In this document: positions 61,848 through 64,000 of the stretch, in pieces
Numbering within the stretch: the stretch's first letter is position 1
Layout: every line of letters begins with the position of its first letter
DNA from: CAYMPH01 sp964392365
GTDB taxonomy: Bacteria; Spirochaetota; UBA4802; UBA5550
Direction of reading: 5' to 3'
NCBI GenBank assembly: GCA_964392365.1
Contig: CAYMPH010000013.1
Location: 50,653-114,652, forward strand
Length of the DNA stretch: 64,000 nt
Translations under genes and position numbers: made by a program
The notes under the pieces: model-generated
What the model was told of the DNA's origin: nothing
The model's database searches: none
What the model saw: only the letters and a program-made list of their open reading frames with translations

Positions 61848-61900
61848 TCAGATCATCTCCTTATTTTTATTGAAACTTTTTCATTTCATCTCATAAAACT

Positions 61901-62025
61901 GTGATATCAAAGTAAAAAGTTTTTTACTGTCCATGCTGTTTATAAGAAAAATTGCAGAATTCCGGAAGATAAAAGCAGCTTTAATTTTTTAATCTGTATG
62001 CAAACAGCAAATGTTTAATAAATTC
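61901..62025 (+). repeat. Dispersed intergenic repeat, copy I (diverged)
   Basis: The most diverged copy: AAAGTAAAAAGTTTTTTACTG at the 5' side and CTGTATGCAAACAGCAAATG then TTTAATAAATTCT at the 3' side. It ends at the stop codon (62025-62027) of the minus-strand MBL gene. Confidence 0.6.
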
Positions 62026-62684
62026 TACATGTACGATTCAATAAAATCTCTTACTTCATCTTTACCTTTGTATACACCGAAATGCCCTTCGCACAGAATA
62101 TCCGCTTCAAGTGAAATCAGAAAAGCAAGAGACGCCATATAATCCTTCCGGCTTGAAAGCAGCATATCATTCAGCGGGCCATGGACGTCCTGCCCGAATA
62201 ATACGAGCTGTCCATCAGAAATTACAGTCAGTACAGATGACCCTGGCGAGTGGCCGGGCGTGTGATAAAAATGGAGTTCGAGATCTCCAACTTTGAAATC
62301 TCTGCTGTTTCCAGTGACCTTTATATCAACTTTCACAGGTTCCAGATAAGAACCGTACCATGACGCTGCAGTGACATCTGAATCGCCATTTTCGATGTAT
62401 TCCGCATCGAGTTCGTGTGCAATGATACTGCAGCCTGTATGTTCGCGGATCTTTTCCGCACCGCCGATATGGTCGTAGTGGCAATGGGTGAGAAACAGGT
62501 ATTTGATGGATGAAAAACTAACTCCTGTTTTGTTTATATTATCGACAAGACGTTTTCCGCCTTTCCCTGTGCCGGCATCTATCAGTGCTGCTTCGTTTTC
62601 AGAGCATACAAGATATATTGAAGCATCAGATGGATTAGACAGATCTGATCCGCCCACCTGGTAAATGTTTGATGTTATTTTCAT
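62025..62684 (-). CDS. MBL-fold hydrolase (glyoxalase II-like)
   Basis: The 219-residue metallo-beta-lactamase-fold enzyme has THCHYDHIGG (HxHxDH), His in YHTPGHSPGS and the Asp in LFGQDVHGP. EGHFGVYKG supplies a last His. The order and spacing fit glyoxalase II-type thioesterases and related hydrolases. It is in line with the sensor gene at 62720 (35-base gap), so the two may be cotranscribed. Its stop codon sits at the edge of repeat copy I. The substrate is unknown. Confidence 0.87.
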   Translation of the reverse strand: MKITSNIYQVGGSDLSNPSDASIYLVCSENEAALIDAGTGKGGKRLVDNINKTGVSFSSIKYLFLTHCHYDHIGGAEKIREHTGCSIIAHELDAEYIENGDSDVTAASWYGSYLEPVKVDIKVTGNSRDFKVGDLELHFYHTPGHSPGSSVLTVISDGQLVLFGQDVHGPLNDMLLSSRKDYMASLAFLISLEADILCEGHFGVYKGKDEVRDFIESYM

Positions 62685-62719
62685 TATAAATTTGTTAATT
62701 TCTGCTGTAAGCTTTATGT

Positions 62720-64000
62720 TCAGGAATTCTTATTCAGTCTCTTAAGCATTGTAACACGGTTACCTGTCTCATTATATCGGATTTCATCAAAAATATTTTT
62801 TGCAAGGGATATGCCGCGTCCGTGTTCAAGCATTGCTTCATCAATCTCAAAGCTTTTACTTAAATATTTCACATGATCAAATCCATTTCCCTCATCAGTA
62901 ATTGTATATTCAATTTTTTCAGTATTAACAATATAATCGACAAGAATCTTTCTGCCGCTGAAACGCGGGTCTTTCTGACGTTCATTCAGATAAGTTAAGT
63001 AATTGCCGCTGTTCATTTCCACTGTTTTTTCTTCAAAAGTAATTGCAAGATTTCCATGCTCTATTGCGTTAATAATCATTTCACGGAATGCAAGCCTGAT
63101 TAAGCCGAGTTCCTGCTTATTGACAAACTTGTGTAAATTTCTGGTGATCCTGAAACTCAGATCATCTGCGACAAGAAGCATGTTCCCTATACGATATCGG
63201 TGATTTTCCAGTTCAAGATACTGATTGAGCATATCTTCTGCTACACTGGAACCTCTGCCGAATATTTCATATCTGCCTTCAATATTGATATACTCAAACC
63301 GGACATGAAGAGAGACAGGTTCTATTCCGAAAGCCGTTTTAAAATCAAGTTTAACATGTACAGGCTTTTTATCCTGCAGCAGATTTTCCAGCTTTTCCTG
63401 CAATATCTGCATAGTAACCATTCGTCCATCAGGTTCATGGAGTAATTCAAACAGATTTTTATTCAGCATTTCATCTCTGGCAACATGAAACATGTCGCGC
63501 ATTGTTTTATTTGCAGTAATTATATTAAATTTTTCGTCTATTGAAAAAATGATATCAGCAGAACCCTCAACAAGCAGCTTGTATTTTTCCTGGGAAATGC
63601 CGAACTGCACTCTGGTCTCATTCAAGTCATCCGCTTTCTGCTTCAAATCAAGATTCAAGCCATCGATCTGGCTATACAGATAAACAAATCTGTTTGAAAG
63701 AACAACTGTTATGCCAATAACAAAAACCAGAAACCCGTAATTGCTCAAAACAATTCCTGTAGTAAAAAACATGGCGTCCAGTACATCAAAAATAGCGCAT
63801 ACGAAAGCTACCATGGACCCGAGCATCAGATTTCCGGGAACTGTTTTTGCAAGGGTGTGCGAGATAGATCTGAAAAGACCTGGACGCATCTCTGAAGTAG
63901 AGGATTTTCGGTATTGAATAACTTTATATCTAAAAGAATAAATAATCTGAAAAAAAAGAAAATAAAGCTCTTGCAACAACAGCGGTAGTTTTGGAGACAT
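62720..64000 (-). CDS. 7TM-DISM-type membrane sensor with PAS and RsbW-like ATPase domain (5'-truncated by window)
   Basis: The frame is open to the window edge; an ATG lies exactly at 64000, but the protein probably extends beyond. At least two TM helices remain, the last ending VLSNRFVYLYSQIDGLN, as in 7TM-DISM receptors. A coiled coil, a PAS domain (about 135-240: EGSADIIFSIDEKFNIITANKTM) and a HATPase_c_2 (RsbW/SpoIIAB-like) domain follow (about 275-420: AFREMIINAIEHGNLAI, DEGNGFDHVKYL, HGRGISLAKNIFDEI). It may phosphorylate a STAS protein such as 51007-51348. This architecture is common in spirochaetes. Confidence 0.82.
   Translation of the reverse strand: MSPKLPLLLQELYFLFFQIIYSFRYKVIQYRKSSTSEMRPGLFRSISHTLAKTVPGNLMLGSMVAFVCAIFDVLDAMFFTTGIVLSNYGFLVFVIGITVVLSNRFVYLYSQIDGLNLDLKQKADDLNETRVQFGISQEKYKLLVEGSADIIFSIDEKFNIITANKTMRDMFHVARDEMLNKNLFELLHEPDGRMVTMQILQEKLENLLQDKKPVHVKLDFKTAFGIEPVSLHVRFEYINIEGRYEIFGRGSSVAEDMLNQYLELENHRYRIGNMLLVADDLSFRITRNLHKFVNKQELGLIRLAFREMIINAIEHGNLAITFEEKTVEMNSGNYLTYLNERQKDPRFSGRKILVDYIVNTEKIEYTITDEGNGFDHVKYLSKSFEIDEAMLEHGRGISLAKNIFDEIRYNETGNRVTMLKRLNKNS

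Noticed and set aside
30391..62025. Repeats A-I as integron attC sites
   Set aside because: The ends do not give the RYYYAAC / GTTRRRY pair, the 5' and 3' halves do not fold on each other, and no tyrosine integrase is in the window. Only the cassette-like layout remains.
1..64000. tRNA, rRNA or CRISPR loci
   Set aside because: No T-loop GGTTCRA-type strings with matching acceptor stems, no rRNA core sequence and no regularly spaced short repeats were found on reading both strands by eye; a covariance search could still reveal a missed tRNA.

Overview
The window is one continuous stretch of AT-rich bacterial chromosome that is densely coding on both strands. No rRNA, tRNA, CRISPR array, phage module, intact transposase or integrase is recognisable. 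The gene set fits a motile Gram-negative diderm, and a spirochaete-like lineage (Spirochaetota) is the best guess: flagellar FlbD, a MAF/DUF115-type protein often linked to flagellin glycosylation, a chemoreceptor, many lipoproteins and signal peptides, 7TM-DISM sensors, a PAS plus RsbW-like kinase protein and a STAS protein. This assignment is inferred from gene families, not from a marker gene.

Layout. 0-30 kb is mostly ordinary chromosome: a Tat-exported nitroreductase-like lipoprotein; an MBL-fold protein and lnt; a lipase with its foldase; PAP2 phosphatase; alpha/beta hydrolase; ferritin-like protein; a MerR regulator with an acyl-CoA dehydrogenase; type III glutamine synthetase; a class I amidotransferase and a haem-binding chemoreceptor; rsmA with a radical-SAM/DUF2344 fusion; a hybrid histidine kinase; a umuDC-SRAP repair cluster; a TetR-SGNH pair; an ECF-like sigma factor; and a metallophosphoesterase. 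29.5-35.5 kb is accessory: GNAT, a lone E2-like acyltransferase, a decayed SpoIIE phosphatase, an amidinotransferase, a membrane PH-like protein and an ankyrin protein, separated by copies of an approximately 140-bp repeat. 35.8-54 kb is mostly core again: ilvE, a lone MshEN-type protein, glpK interrupted by an in-frame stop, a GH36 alpha-galactosidase, a neuB-led five-gene run ending in a hydantoinase-like protein and a histone-deacetylase-family amidohydrolase, tsaE-tsaB, DUF115-flbD, STAS and a sulfatase. 54.8-62 kb is a second repeat-punctuated block (M23 peptidase, MarC, LTXXQ protein, 7TM-DISM/AraC regulator, FAD oxidoreductase, DUF975, TPR), followed by an MBL hydrolase and a truncated PAS/ATPase sensor.

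The most unusual signal is the repeat family. There are nine copies (A-I), full or partial, all in the same orientation on the + strand although neighbouring genes point both ways. They occur only in the two accessory blocks and usually lie directly against a gene's stop codon. The blocks look cassette-like, but the repeat does not match integron attC consensus and no integrase is in view. Five copies keep a tiny reading frame, behind a Shine-Dalgarno-like motif in most of them. Other regulatory structures can be read directly: a strong lipase promoter with a palindrome just upstream and a terminator between lipase and foldase; a perfect 20-bp palindrome in front of the MerR gene; a 7-1-7 PerR/Fur-type box on a sulfatase promoter; and TGTCAT...ATGACA mobile hairpin repeats.
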